Source: Paenibacillus tepidiphilus
GTDB taxonomy: Bacteria > Bacillota > Bacilli > Paenibacillales > Paenibacillaceae
Assembly (NCBI RefSeq): GCF_008635795.1
Contig: NZ_VWRQ01000010.1
Coordinates: 62,001-126,000, forward strand
Direction: 5' to 3'
DNA length: 64,000 bases
The notes under the pieces were generated by a model. It made no database searches and was not told the origin of the DNA. It was given only the letters and a program-made list of their open reading frames with translations. How positions within the stretch are numbered: the stretch's first letter is position 1; each line of letters opens with the position of its first letter. Below are positions 15,666-23,970 of this stretch, in pieces. Position numbers and translations under genes: made by a program.

Positions 15666-17150
15666 ATGTCTGACCATACCAAGCTGACGGATGTGACGAT
15701 GCCGCAGCTGGCGGAATCGCTGGTGTCGGCGACGATCGGGAAGTGGCTGAAGCAGCCGGGCGACCAGGTGGAGCAGTACGAGCCGCTGTGCGATCTGATA
15801 ACGGATAAAGTCAACGCGGAGCTGCCCTCCACCGTAGAAGGCACGCTGGTGGAGCTGCTCGCCGAGGAAGGCCAGGTCGTCAGCGTCGGCGAAGTGATCG
15901 CCCGCATCGCCGAAGATGCGCCGGCTGGTGCCCCCGCGCCGGCTGCACCAGCGGCTGCTGCGGCGCCGGTCCCGCCGCAGCAGGCTACCGGCGCTGCGCC
16001 AGGCAGCAGCGCCGCCGCACACCCGGCGCGGGCGGCAGTGCCCGCGCCGGCCTTCGACGCGAGCGCGCCCATGCGCTCGCGGTACTCGCCGGCCGTGCAG
16101 ACGCTGGCCGCGCAGCACGGCATTGACTTGACGGCCGTGCCGGGCACCGGCCTGGGCGGCCGCATCACACGCAAGGATGTGCTGGCGTTCCTGGACAGCG
16201 GCGCCGCCGCTGCTCCAGCGCCAGGCGCAGCCGCGCCGAATGCAGCCGCTGCTCCAGTGCCAGGCGCAGCCGCGCACAATCCTGCGGCTGCCCCAGCCAG
16301 TGCCGCTGCGTCCAACATCGCAGCGGCGCAGCCGGCAGCAGTGGCCTTCACGCAGCCGCCGGCTGCACCGGAGCCGGTGCGCCACTCCGGGCTGCACCTG
16401 AGCGAATCGCCGCGCATTCCGACGATAGAAGTCGAGGGCGGCCCTGGCGGCAGCTCCGAGTATCTGATCGACGTCACGCCGATCCGTAACACCATCGCGA
16501 CGCGGATGCGTCAGAGCGTCTCGGAGATTCCGCATGCCTGGACGATGATCGAGGTCGATGTGACCAACCTTGTGTCCCTGCGCAACAAGCTCAAGGATGA
16601 GTTCAAGCGCAAGGAGGGTATCAACCTGACTTATCTGGCCTTTCTGATGAAGGCCGTCGTCAGCGCGATCAAGGATTACCCGATTATGAATTCCGTCTGG
16701 GCCGTCGACAAGATTATCGTCAAGCGCGATATTAATATCTCGCTGGCTGTAGGCACAGAGGATTCCGTGCTGACGCCTGTAATCAAGCGGGCCGACCAGA
16801 AGAATGTGGCTGGACTGGCCCGGGAAATCGACGAGCTGGCCCAGAAGACCCGCGAAGGCAAGCTGCGCCTCGACGACATGCAGGGCGGCACGTTTACGGT
16901 TAATAATACGGGTTCATTCGGTTCGATTCTGTCCTATCCGATTATCAATTATCCGCAGGCGGCCATTCTGACCTTCGAGTCGATCGTCAAGCGGCCGGTG
17001 GTCATCAATGACATGCTGGCTGTGCGCTCTATGGCCAATATCTGCCTTTCGCTTGACCACCGGATTCTGGACGGGGTCATCTGCGGGCGCTTCCTGCAGC
17101 GCGTGAAGGATAACGTGGAGAGCTACACACCGGATACCAAATTATACTGA
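15666..17150 (+). CDS. bkdB: branched-chain 2-oxoacid dehydrogenase E2 (dihydrolipoamide acyltransferase)
   Basis: The 494-residue core of the multienzyme complex that transfers the acyl group to CoA. Domains in order are a single lipoyl domain (lipoyl Lys48 in DLITDKVNAE), an Ala/Pro linker, and a peripheral subunit-binding domain (about 135-172, RYSPAVQTLAAQHGIDL...GGRITRKDVLAFL). A second long Ala/Pro linker (about 175-240) follows, then the catalytic acyltransferase domain ending in DHRILDG (near 465) with the active-site His and Asp. GAAGGAG precedes the ATG. The leader shares an ACAAAACTTT-AGGAG arrangement with bkdAA. No terminator with a T-run was seen downstream. Confidence 0.95.
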   Translation: MSDHTKLTDVTMPQLAESLVSATIGKWLKQPGDQVEQYEPLCDLITDKVNAELPSTVEGTLVELLAEEGQVVSVGEVIARIAEDAPAGAPAPAAPAAAAAPVPPQQATGAAPGSSAAAHPARAAVPAPAFDASAPMRSRYSPAVQTLAAQHGIDLTAVPGTGLGGRITRKDVLAFLDSGAAAAPAPGAAAPNAAAAPVPGAAAHNPAAAPASAAASNIAAAQPAAVAFTQPPAAPEPVRHSGLHLSESPRIPTIEVEGGPGGSSEYLIDVTPIRNTIATRMRQSVSEIPHAWTMIEVDVTNLVSLRNKLKDEFKRKEGINLTYLAFLMKAVVSAIKDYPIMNSVWAVDKIIVKRDINISLAVGTEDSVLTPVIKRADQKNVAGLAREIDELAQKTREGKLRLDDMQGGTFTVNNTGSFGSILSYPIINYPQAAILTFESIVKRPVVINDMLAVRSMANICLSLDHRILDGVICGRFLQRVKDNVESYTPDTKLY

Positions 17151-17542
17151 TAGGATTCACTGACGTACGCTGATTTCCATTCACGGATCGCATCTCCTTA
17201 CCCGAGATCACGGAACTGAATTTAGCGTGCGCATTCACCGGCTGGATTCTGCAAGCTAATTGCACGCCGGAGTGGCAGCTTCTTTGCACACTTCAATCCC
17301 GGCTCTGCGCTTGCTTCATCTATTCATCCAGAGCATCTCGTCTCCGCCCGGCCACTCCAGGCAAGGCAGTCTGTTGTCGGGCTGGCCGGGGGAGATATTA
17401 CATACTTTATGCCGCATCGTCCCGCAGCAATGTACTACGCCATAACGTCAGCCATATTAAGCCAGGATGTCAGCCATACTAAGCTGAACGCCAAATAGCG
17501 CCCGGATATCCGGACGCTACAATCAGCAAGTATCGCGGCTGC
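17151..17542. other. 392-base gene-free stretch
   Basis: No coding region recognised. It holds a 16-bp near-direct repeat (GTCAGCCATATTAAGC / GTCAGCCATACTAAGC at about 17447-17484) and a 24-bp hairpin (17496-17519) behind the prli42 gene. Confidence 0.55.
17496..17519 (-). terminator. hairpin behind prli42
   Basis: TAGCG-C-CCGGAT and ATCCGG-A-CGCTA form a 12-bp stem with one mismatch and no loop bases. Only a TTT follows on the minus strand, so termination would be weak. Confidence 0.45.
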
Positions 17543-17644
17543 TTAACCGAGCAGGAACGGCTCGATAACCATCAGCAGGGTAGAGGCGACCATTGCAATC
17601 AGCATGAGGTAAATAACGATGCGGAACCATTTTTGACGATTCAT
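17543..17644 (-). CDS. prli42: Prli42-like stressosome-associated membrane miniprotein
   Basis: A 33-residue ORF with AAAGGAGT five bases upstream of the ATG. It has a short basic start (MNRQKWFR) followed by one hydrophobic helix (IVIYLMLIAMVASTLLMVI) and EPFLLG. The length, the R/K-rich cytoplasmic start and the Y-hMLIAM-hSTLL core match the conserved Firmicute Prli42 family. In Listeria, Prli42 anchors the stressosome to the membrane. The family call is from memory of the pattern, without a search. It is divergent from the M20 peptidase gene, with 102 bases between the starts. Confidence 0.75.
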   Translation of the reverse strand: MNRQKWFRIVIYLMLIAMVASTLLMVIEPFLLG

Positions 17645-17746
17645 GTGTGACTCCTTTGGAATTAGTTTAAGTTAAAATCATACAGTCTACAGACTTTACG
17701 GCATTACAACTATTGTAACGTATCCGCGAAAGAGAGGGAAGTCAGA

Positions 17747-18874
17747 ATGATAGAACAAGACCGGTTGATTCAGGAATTTATGGAGCTTGTCCAGATTGAC
17801 AGCGAAACAGGCAACGAGCGGGAGATTGCCGATGTGCTGAAGGCTAAGTTCAGCGCCCTTGGGCTTGAAGCCGTGGAAGATAATTCCCGGGAGCGCACCG
17901 GGCACGGGGCAGGCAATCTGTTCGTCACCTGGAAGGGCGACAGCGGTGTAACCGCACCGAAGCTGCTGTTCACCTGCCATATGGACACCGTTGTTCCCGG
18001 GCAAAAGATTAAGCCGACCCTGCACGAGGATGGCTGGATTACCAGCGACGGCAGCACGATCCTCGGCTCGGACGACAAAGCGGGTCTTGCTGCACTGTTT
18101 GAGGCGATCCGCGTTATTCAGGAGCAGAAGCTCCCGCACGGACAGATTCAGTTTGTCATTACGGCAGGTGAGGAATCCGGGCTGGTCGGCGCACGCCATC
18201 TGGACCCCAGTCATCTGGACAGCGAGCTCGGCTTCGCCCTCGATTCCAACGGTGAAGTCGGGGCAATCGCCGTGGCGGCACCCAGCCAGGCCAAGATCCA
18301 GATGCAGATTTTCGGCAAATCCGCCCATGCGGGTGTGAATCCGGAAGATGGGATCAGCGCAATCCAGGTGGCCAGCAAGGCGATCTCGGCGATGAAGCTT
18401 GGACGCATTGACAATGAAACGACAGCCAATATCGGCAAGTTCGCCGGCGGCGGTCCAACCAATGTCGTCTGCGACCACGTTCAGCTGGATGCGGAAGCCC
18501 GCAGTATTGTTCAAGAGAAGGTGGAACGGCAGGTAGCGGCCATGCGCGAAGCGCTGGAAACGACGGTCCGCGAATATGGGGCGGAAAGTGAATTCCGCAG
18601 CGAAATCATTTACCCTGCGTTCAGCTTCAACGAGAACGATGCTGTGGTGCAGCTGGCCAGCCGGGCGATTACTTCTGCCGGCCTTACGCCGCGGCTGTTC
18701 CCGTCGGGGGGCGGCAGCGATGCGAATATTTTCAATGGACTGAAGGTGCCGACGGTGAATCTGGCGGTCGGTTACGAGCATATCCATACTACACAGGAGC
18801 GGATCAAGGCCGGAGATATTGTCAAAGCGGCTGGTCTCGTGGTGGCCATCGTACAGGAGAGTACGAAGGGTTAG
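17747..18874 (+). CDS. M20 family metallopeptidase (tripeptidase T-like, YqjE-type)
   Basis: A 375-residue cytosolic zinc exopeptidase. Seen in order: first metal ligand in FTCHMDTVVPG, SDGSTILGSDDKAGLAAL with the bridging Asp, GEESGLVGARHLD with the catalytic Glu, the dimerisation (lid) domain with SAHAGVNPEDGISA, and the last metal His in GYEHIHTTQERI. This is the PepT-like subgroup that includes B. subtilis YqjE. GAGAGGGAAG precedes the ATG. Monocistronic with a hairpin terminator downstream. The substrate is probably small peptides or N-acyl amino acids. Confidence 0.9.
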   Translation: MIEQDRLIQEFMELVQIDSETGNEREIADVLKAKFSALGLEAVEDNSRERTGHGAGNLFVTWKGDSGVTAPKLLFTCHMDTVVPGQKIKPTLHEDGWITSDGSTILGSDDKAGLAALFEAIRVIQEQKLPHGQIQFVITAGEESGLVGARHLDPSHLDSELGFALDSNGEVGAIAVAAPSQAKIQMQIFGKSAHAGVNPEDGISAIQVASKAISAMKLGRIDNETTANIGKFAGGGPTNVVCDHVQLDAEARSIVQEKVERQVAAMREALETTVREYGAESEFRSEIIYPAFSFNENDAVVQLASRAITSAGLTPRLFPSGGGSDANIFNGLKVPTVNLAVGYEHIHTTQERIKAGDIVKAAGLVVAIVQESTKG

Positions 18875-18900
18875 CCCCGCTTTTAAAGGGGAACAGATAA

Positions 18901-18945
18901 AGGAAGGAGCTGCAGCGGGGAGAACCCTGCCGGCAGCTCCTTCCT
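18901..18945. terminator. hairpin between convergent peptidase and mciZ genes
   Basis: AGGAAGGAGCTGC and GCAGCTCCTTCCT form a perfect 13-bp stem around a 19-base loop. There is no T-run on either side, so it may work as a bidirectional stop or an RNA-stabilising hairpin. Confidence 0.6.
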
Positions 18946-18975
18946 GTGTGCATGAACACTGCGAATGCGCAGTGT

Positions 18976-19149
18976 CTACCCGGCCTTGGGCGAAGGAGCC
19001 TGCTTCCCGGCATGCAGCCGCAGAATGTAGACCAGAGGCATATCGCGTCCGTACTGCCGGGACCACCCCGCGAGAGCTGCTTTAATCTGATCGGGTTTGC
19101 CTGAGAGGGTGAGTGCAATCTGGCTTGAACGGATAACGATGTCTTTCAT
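18976..19149 (-). CDS. mciZ: MciZ-like Z-ring inhibitor (putative)
   Basis: A 57-residue ORF with AAGGA eight bases upstream of the ATG. The sequence begins MKDIVIRSSQIALTLSGK, and its centre (SGKPDQIKAALAGWSRQYG) resembles MciZ of B. subtilis (VLVGKAWEIRAKLKEYGR), the 40-residue peptide that binds FtsZ and blocks Z-ring assembly in the mother cell. It has a C-terminal extension (HAGKQAPSPKAG) not present in B. subtilis. The position beside nudF also matches. In B. subtilis mciZ is sigma-E controlled; I could not identify a convincing sigma-E box here. The call rests on weak similarity plus synteny. Confidence 0.65.
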   Translation of the reverse strand: MKDIVIRSSQIALTLSGKPDQIKAALAGWSRQYGRDMPLVYILRLHAGKQAPSPKAG

Positions 19150-19225
19150 GCCGGCATTCCTTCTTTCCCTTGAAGTTTGCTATAATACACCCTATGCAAA
19201 TCCGAAGAAAAGGAGAACATAATCT

Positions 19226-19798
19226 ATGAAAAATAATGAAATTCACAGCAATCCGCTTTTAGATGAAAAGACCGTGTCGACACAGCCGATCTTCTCCGGC
19301 AAAATCATCTCGCTGCAGGTGGATACGGTTACGCTTCCCGACGGAAATACGGCGACGCGTGAGGTGGTCAAGCATCCCGGAGCAGTAGCTGTGCTGGCGC
19401 TGAACCAGGGTAAAATGCTGGTGGTGGAGCAGTACCGCCAGGCGATGGGACGCACCGAAGTAGAGATTCCGGCCGGCAAGCTCGATCCGGGTGAAGATCC
19501 GCTGGCCGCCGCCGGGCGGGAGCTGCAGGAGGAGACAGGCTTTCACAGCGGTGAGCTGCAGCTGCTGCAATCGTTCTACACCTCGCCGGGCTTTGCCGAC
19601 GAGATCATTCATCTGTATGTCACTGATAACGCTCAGCCCGGCGACATGGCGCTGGATGAGGATGAATTTCTGGAGGTCTCCGAGCTGACGCTGGAGGAGG
19701 CTTATCAATATATCCGGGACGGCCGCATCGCCGATGCCAAGACAATGATGGCGGTCTATGCCTGGCACCTGTACACGCTGACGGGACAATGGCACTAA
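19226..19798 (+). CDS. nudF: ADP-ribose pyrophosphatase (Nudix)
   Basis: A 190-residue Nudix hydrolase that cleaves ADP-ribose to AMP and ribose 5-phosphate. The Nudix box is GKLDPGEDPLAAAGRELQEETGF, complete with the REXXEE core. EIPAGK upstream and the FYTSPGFADEIIHLYV segment downstream are typical of the ADP-ribose subfamily. AAGGAG nine bases before the ATG. It overlaps the next gene by 10 bases, so the two are cotranscribed. Confidence 0.95.
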   Translation: MKNNEIHSNPLLDEKTVSTQPIFSGKIISLQVDTVTLPDGNTATREVVKHPGAVAVLALNQGKMLVVEQYRQAMGRTEVEIPAGKLDPGEDPLAAAGRELQEETGFHSGELQLLQSFYTSPGFADEIIHLYVTDNAQPGDMALDEDEFLEVSELTLEEAYQYIRDGRIADAKTMMAVYAWHLYTLTGQWH

Positions 19799-20988
19799 AT
19801 CAGGAGCTTAACAGCTACTACTGCGACCTGCATGTGCATATCGGCCGCACCTCGCAGGGGCAGGCGGTGAAGATCAGCGGCAGCCGCGATCTGACCTTCG
19901 CGAATATCGCCAAGGAAGCGGCTGAGCGCAAAGGCATCGAGCTGATCGGCATTATCGACTGTCACTCACCGGGTGTGCTGGAGGATATCCGCACAGCGCT
20001 CGACTCGGGCGAGATGGCGGAGGTTCCGGGCGGCGGCATCGCGTACCGGGGCACGACGCTTCTGACCGGCAGCGAGATTGAGCTGCGCGAGCCCGGCCGC
20101 AAGGAATTCCATGTGCTGGCATTTATGCCCGACCTTGCCGCGATGGAGGATTTTAGCGGCTGGATGGGCCGGCACATGCGCAACATCAATCTCAGCTCCC
20201 AGCGCCTGTACGCTCCGGCCAAAGTGCTGCAGGAGGAAATTGCCGGACGGGGCGGGCTGCTGATTCCGGCGCATATTTTTACACCGCACAAGGGACTTTA
20301 CGGCTGTGCCGCCGAGCGGATGGAGGAAATATTTGACCTGGACGGCATTGCGGGCGTGGAGCTGGGACTGAGCGCCGACTCTGAGATGGCGGGCTACATC
20401 CCTGAGCTTGACCGCTATTCGTTCCTGACGAATTCCGATGCTCATTCTCTCGGCAAAATCGGCCGCGAGTATAACGTCATTGACATGGCGGCGCCTTCCT
20501 TCAGCGAGCTGAGCCTGGCACTGGCCCGTGAAGCCGGGCGGAAAGTCAGTGCCAATTACGGGCTGAATCCGCGGCTCGGCAAGTACCACCGCACCTATTG
20601 CGGCGGCTGCGGCAGCATTATCGACGAAGCTGCGATAACGGCGGACCGCTGCCCGTATTGCGGCAGCCTGAAGCTGGTGCAGGGCGTCTTCGACCGCATC
20701 CTCAGCATCGCCGGCCGGGAGCAGCCGTTTGTTCCGGCAGACCGGCCGGCGTATCATTATCAGGTGCCGCTGGAGTTCATTCCAGGGCTCGGCAAGGTCA
20801 AGATGAACGCTCTCCTGGCTGCCTTCGGTACAGAGATGAATATTCTGCACCGGGCGGACGAAGCAGGGCTCGCCGCCGTGGCGGGAGCAGAGCTGGCAGC
20901 GAACATCGTCAAGGCCCGTAGCGGACAGCTGACCTTGAGTGCGGGCGGCGGGGGAACCTACGGCAAGGTGGTGCAGCCGCCCAAATAG
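19789..20988 (+). CDS. yqxK: endonuclease Q family protein (YqxK-like PHP domain)
   Basis: A 399-residue protein with an N-terminal PHP metal-dependent phosphoesterase domain (DLHVHIGRTS, IDCHSPGV, HVLAFMPD, PAHIFTPHKGLYG, TNSDAHSLGKIGREYN). A four-Cys zinc module (CGGCG...CPYCG, residues about 266-285) and a helix-hairpin-helix region (FIPGLGKVKMNALLAAFG) follow. Characterised members (EndoQ) cut 5' to uracil, hypoxanthine and abasic sites in DNA. Starts inside nudF, with a weak TGACGGGA ribosome site consistent with translational coupling. The nudF-yqxK-spoIIM order is conserved with B. subtilis. Confidence 0.9.
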   Translation: MALNQELNSYYCDLHVHIGRTSQGQAVKISGSRDLTFANIAKEAAERKGIELIGIIDCHSPGVLEDIRTALDSGEMAEVPGGGIAYRGTTLLTGSEIELREPGRKEFHVLAFMPDLAAMEDFSGWMGRHMRNINLSSQRLYAPAKVLQEEIAGRGGLLIPAHIFTPHKGLYGCAAERMEEIFDLDGIAGVELGLSADSEMAGYIPELDRYSFLTNSDAHSLGKIGREYNVIDMAAPSFSELSLALAREAGRKVSANYGLNPRLGKYHRTYCGGCGSIIDEAAITADRCPYCGSLKLVQGVFDRILSIAGREQPFVPADRPAYHYQVPLEFIPGLGKVKMNALLAAFGTEMNILHRADEAGLAAVAGAELAANIVKARSGQLTLSAGGGGTYGKVVQPPK

Positions 20989-21030
20989 CGGAAAGGGCCG
21001 CCGGATGGCATAACCTGATTGCCGGACAAG

Positions 21031-21059
21031 TCATAGAATGGGACACTCCTTCATATGGT
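21031..21059 (+). promoter_or_regulatory. candidate sigma-E promoter of spoIIM
   Basis: TCATAGA, a 14-base spacer and CATATGGT fit the sigma-E consensus (-35 KMATATT, -10 CATACAMT, core CATANNNT). spoIIM is a sigma-E gene in B. subtilis. The call is by inspection only. Confidence 0.5.
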
Positions 21060-21092
21060 GTAACAATGTGAACACCGAAAGGAGAACGTCCC

Positions 21093-21716
21093 ATGCGCAG
21101 CTTGAGGCAGATGGTGAAGGAACAGACGCCGCTGTATATTTTTGTCGCCGTCTTATTTCTGGTCGGAGTGGTGTTCGGAGCGCTGATTGTCAGTGCCCTG
21201 ACGCTGGACCAGCAGCAGGAATTGGGGGATTACCTGGGCAACTTCTTCGTGACAGTCGACCAGCAGGGTCTGCCTGCCGCTCCGGACACGTACTGGAGCA
21301 TTGCGGCGCTGAATCTGAAGTGGATCGGGCTGATCTGGATTCTCGGCTTGTCCGTTATCGGCCTGCCGGGGATTCTGATCCTCGATTTTCTCAAGGGCGT
21401 GCTGATTGGCTTCACCGTAGGCACACTGGTCAGCGAGTTCTCCTGGCATGGCATGCTGTTCGCTCTGGTCTCAGTCGCTCCGCATAACCTGATCCTGATT
21501 CCGGTGCTGCTCGTCTCCAGCGCAGCTGCGATCGCCTTCTCCCTGCTGATGATCCGCAGCCGTGTTCTGGGCCAGCGCCGTATGCCGATTACGCGTCCGT
21601 TCACCAGCTATACCTTGCTGACTTTGGGACTGGCTGTGCTGATCCTGGCCATTTCCGGCTTTGAGGCTTGGGTGACGCCGGCGATGATGCGCTGGGTGAC
21701 ACCGATGCTGGTGTGA
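21093..21716 (+). CDS. spoIIM: stage II sporulation protein M
   Basis: A 207-residue membrane protein with about five hydrophobic segments and the family features FVAVLFLVGVVFGAL, LGNFF and the polar-flanked FSWHGMLFALVSVAPHNLILIPVLL core. SpoIIM forms the SpoIID-SpoIIM-SpoIIP machine that drives engulfment of the forespore. AAAGGAG precedes the ATG. It follows yqxK with a 104-base gap that contains a sigma-E-like promoter. Confidence 0.95.
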   Translation: MRSLRQMVKEQTPLYIFVAVLFLVGVVFGALIVSALTLDQQQELGDYLGNFFVTVDQQGLPAAPDTYWSIAALNLKWIGLIWILGLSVIGLPGILILDFLKGVLIGFTVGTLVSEFSWHGMLFALVSVAPHNLILIPVLLVSSAAAIAFSLLMIRSRVLGQRRMPITRPFTSYTLLTLGLAVLILAISGFEAWVTPAMMRWVTPMLV

Positions 21717-21805
21717 ATCTGCCAATGTAAAGAAAACCAGCCATATACATTTTACAGTTTTTATAGTATGGTTAAGGTAACTTATTAGTGTAATTGTCAT
21801 CCACG

Positions 21806-21846
21806 GGGCCTTCCACTGCGCTAAGCGATAGGGAGGCCCTTCTTGC
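21806..21846 (+). terminator. hairpin terminator after spoIIM
   Basis: GGGCCTTCC pairs with GGGAGGCCC across the intervening 17 bases, followed by TTCTTGCATATTTT. Confidence 0.6.
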
Positions 21847-21873
21847 ATATTTTAAGTTAGATGGGAGTGAGGA

Positions 21874-22305
21874 ATGTACAATGTTGACGAATTAACGGTT
21901 CAGTACCAGGCGATGGAAAAGCGGATTGTTAGTTTTATAACGGAGCATTCTGGTGTTGAATATGTTGAGAATTCGGAAAAGGTTGTCGAGGGCGGAATCT
22001 TTGGCTGGGCTAAACTTAACTCGGAAGATGCACCTTTGCAAATGAAGCTGAGGCTTGACTATGTAATGATCTCCGAAATGGCAAGAGAAAGACTGGAGTG
22101 GGCCGATAGCAAGCATCTGATAGACTTTGACCGGAGCAGCGAAACGGTGCTCAGTTATATCAGGCATGATTCCATGCTGTGGGTACCTTCCCTGGAAGCA
22201 GCCGCTCATGCGGCCAAGATTGAACTTGACCTTCAGCGATTCCTTCTTGCTCAGACTTTAGACAAAGAACATACAAACGACTCTGCCGGGGTGTCCGGCG
22301 GATAA
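21874..22305 (+). CDS. conserved hypothetical protein, 143 residues
   Basis: A soluble, acidic protein beginning MYNVDELTVQYQAMEKRIVSFI, with no signal peptide or membrane helix. GGGAGTGAGG precedes the ATG, and a strong terminator follows the stop, so it is a real monocistronic gene. I do not recognise the family. It marks the first gene of the block inserted between spoIIM and fur. Confidence 0.75.
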   Translation: MYNVDELTVQYQAMEKRIVSFITEHSGVEYVENSEKVVEGGIFGWAKLNSEDAPLQMKLRLDYVMISEMARERLEWADSKHLIDFDRSSETVLSYIRHDSMLWVPSLEAAAHAAKIELDLQRFLLAQTLDKEHTNDSAGVSGG

Positions 22306-22334
22306 CCCGCTGTTTTAATATACATTTAAATGCA

Positions 22335-22376
22335 AATAACCCGTCCCTGGTACAATAACCGGACGGGTTATTTTTT
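22335..22376 (+). terminator. intrinsic terminator
   Basis: ATAACCCGTCC and GGACGGGTTAT form a perfect 11-bp stem followed by TTTTTT; it also faces the 3' end of the convergent acetyltransferase gene. Confidence 0.9.
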
Positions 22377-22391
22377 GTTTCGGACGGAGGG

Positions 22392-22814
22392 CTATCCCAG
22401 TTTTTTGGAGAAATATTTCGGCGACTCCATATAGCCCTGGCGCGTATAGAAGCGGTGCGCCCCGGCTCTACTGGCGTGGCAATGCACCTGGATATACCCG
22501 CAGTTTCGTTTCGTTGCGGCCTCGCACGCATACTCCTCAAGGAGCTGACCGATCCCCTTGCTTCTTAAAGCGGAATCCACCACAAGATAACTGATTATCG
22601 CCGTATCCCCTGGATGGGCTAACTGCGGCATATAATGCAGCGAGATACAGCCGGCAACCCCACCCTCATCCTCGTACACCATTAATTCCTCGTCTGGGAG
22701 CGCGAGAAGCCTGGCGATTTGTGCTTCAATTATAGATTCGGTCCCGGGATAACCGAGCTGGGCCAATAAATGGGCCACCGTCCGGCTGTCTTTGACTCGT
22801 GCTTGTCTGATCAT
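22392..22814 (-). CDS. GNAT family N-acetyltransferase
   Basis: A 140-residue acetyl-CoA-dependent transferase. The core is ISYLVVDSALRSKGIGQLLEEYACEAA, with the motif A pyrophosphate loop RSKGIG, then the C-terminal strand and HRFYTRQGYMESPKYFSKKL. I chose the ATG at 22814 because GGAGG lies seven bases upstream; the frame extends farther but without a ribosome site. The substrate is unknown. Confidence 0.88.
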   Translation of the reverse strand: MIRQARVKDSRTVAHLLAQLGYPGTESIIEAQIARLLALPDEELMVYEDEGGVAGCISLHYMPQLAHPGDTAIISYLVVDSALRSKGIGQLLEEYACEAATKRNCGYIQVHCHASRAGAHRFYTRQGYMESPKYFSKKLG

Positions 22815-23175
22815 ATCTTTCCTCCTTGCCAATGAGCTGAATGTGGTTATACATGATCGTACAACGATAGGTAACGGCATTCCAGTACCACGTTAGCCAG
22901 AATATATGGGCAGGCTGGTTGGTTGGGGGAGCTGCATGGTAATGTACCGGAGCAGAATGAGGCGGTAATCACCCTGGACAAACCTGACTTTAACGCTTTG
23001 CCAAAAGAGAATAGCGGGAAAGCGTGTTAAGTATGTGTTAGATATTTATCCTATTTAACATGGACAAGCGGTTTAACTATAGAAAGTTTGTGCATTGCGC
23101 CGAAATCACGTCATATATATTGACCTATAGTGAAGGTGAAACTATCATTGTAATCAATTAAGGAGTCATACCTGA
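22815..23175. other. 361-base intergenic stretch
   Basis: A short plus-strand frame ending at about 23030 (LHGNVPEQNEAVITLDKPDF) has no start with a ribosome site and may be a gene remnant. The rest holds the GntR gene promoter. Confidence 0.4.
23120..23148 (+). promoter_or_regulatory. promoter of the GntR-type regulator gene
   Basis: TTGACC and TATCAT with 17-base spacing, ending 27 bases before the TTG start. Confidence 0.6.
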
Positions 23176-23883
23176 TTGAACAGCAACCTTAATATTGGTG
23201 GAGACGGAGTGATGCCGCAGATGAGCAAAAGAAAGGAGCTGGAGATTTACAGAGACATCAAGCTGGCGATTACGCAGCATAAGCTGCTGCCCAACACGCA
23301 GCTGGTGGAGGATGCGCTGGCGGAAGCCTTCGAGGTTAGCCGGACTCCCATACGCAATGTGCTGAGAAGGCTGGCGATGGAGAAGCTGGTTACCGTGATT
23401 CCGTACCGGGGGGCTTTTGTTTCTTGCCCGAGCGTCGAAGAGGCGAGAGAGGTGTTTGAGATGCGGAGGGTCATCGAAGCCTCGATGGTCCGGAAGCTGT
23501 GTGAGACGGTAAGACCCGAGCAGCTGGCTCCCCTGGAGGTCCTGATCCGTGAGGAGCATCAGGCGAGCCATGAAGGAGACATTGTCGGTGCGCTGGATGT
23601 TACGGTAGATATTCATTTGAAGCTGGCGGAGCTCACAGACAACTACTATTACTATCATTTTCTGGAGGAGCTGATCTCGCTAACTTCGGTCATTATTGCC
23701 CTGTACGGCACCAATCAGAGCTTCTGCAAGGATCATGAAGAGCTGATAGCCGCGATTCTCCGGCAGGACGGGGAGCGGGCCGCAGGGATTATGACAGAGC
23801 ATCTCTGGCAAATCGAACGTTCGCTGAATTTTACGGAAACGACGAGCAATATTCTTAATTTCAAGGAGATTTTTCAGTCTTGA
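23176..23883 (+). CDS. GntR family regulator (FadR/FCD subfamily)
   Basis: A 235-residue repressor. The N-terminal winged helix contains LVEDALAEAFEVSRTPIRNVLRRLAMEKLVTVIPYRGAFV, the classic GntR recognition region. The C-terminal FCD all-helical ligand domain includes EVFEMRRVIEASMVR and DIHLKLAELTDN, with the metal-binding Asp/His set. The start is uncertain: TTG at 23176 (AAGGAG, 10 bases) or ATG at 23212 (GGAG, 8 bases). It precedes the ABC importer in the same direction and by inference controls the importer and ureide genes that follow. Confidence 0.9.
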   Translation: MNSNLNIGGDGVMPQMSKRKELEIYRDIKLAITQHKLLPNTQLVEDALAEAFEVSRTPIRNVLRRLAMEKLVTVIPYRGAFVSCPSVEEAREVFEMRRVIEASMVRKLCETVRPEQLAPLEVLIREEHQASHEGDIVGALDVTVDIHLKLAELTDNYYYYHFLEELISLTSVIIALYGTNQSFCKDHEELIAAILRQDGERAAGIMTEHLWQIERSLNFTETTSNILNFKEIFQS

Positions 23884-23970
23884 ACATTCTGATGTGATTT
23901 TTTTTGGAGCAGATTGTATCCAATTTTGGATTCCAAATGAACTGAAAATGCATACAAGGGAGTGGGGCAA

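Noticed and set aside
22920..23030. Short frame LHGNVPEQNEAVITLDKPDF
   Set aside because: No start codon with a ribosome site and no family match. At most a gene remnant, kept only as a remark in the intergenic entry.
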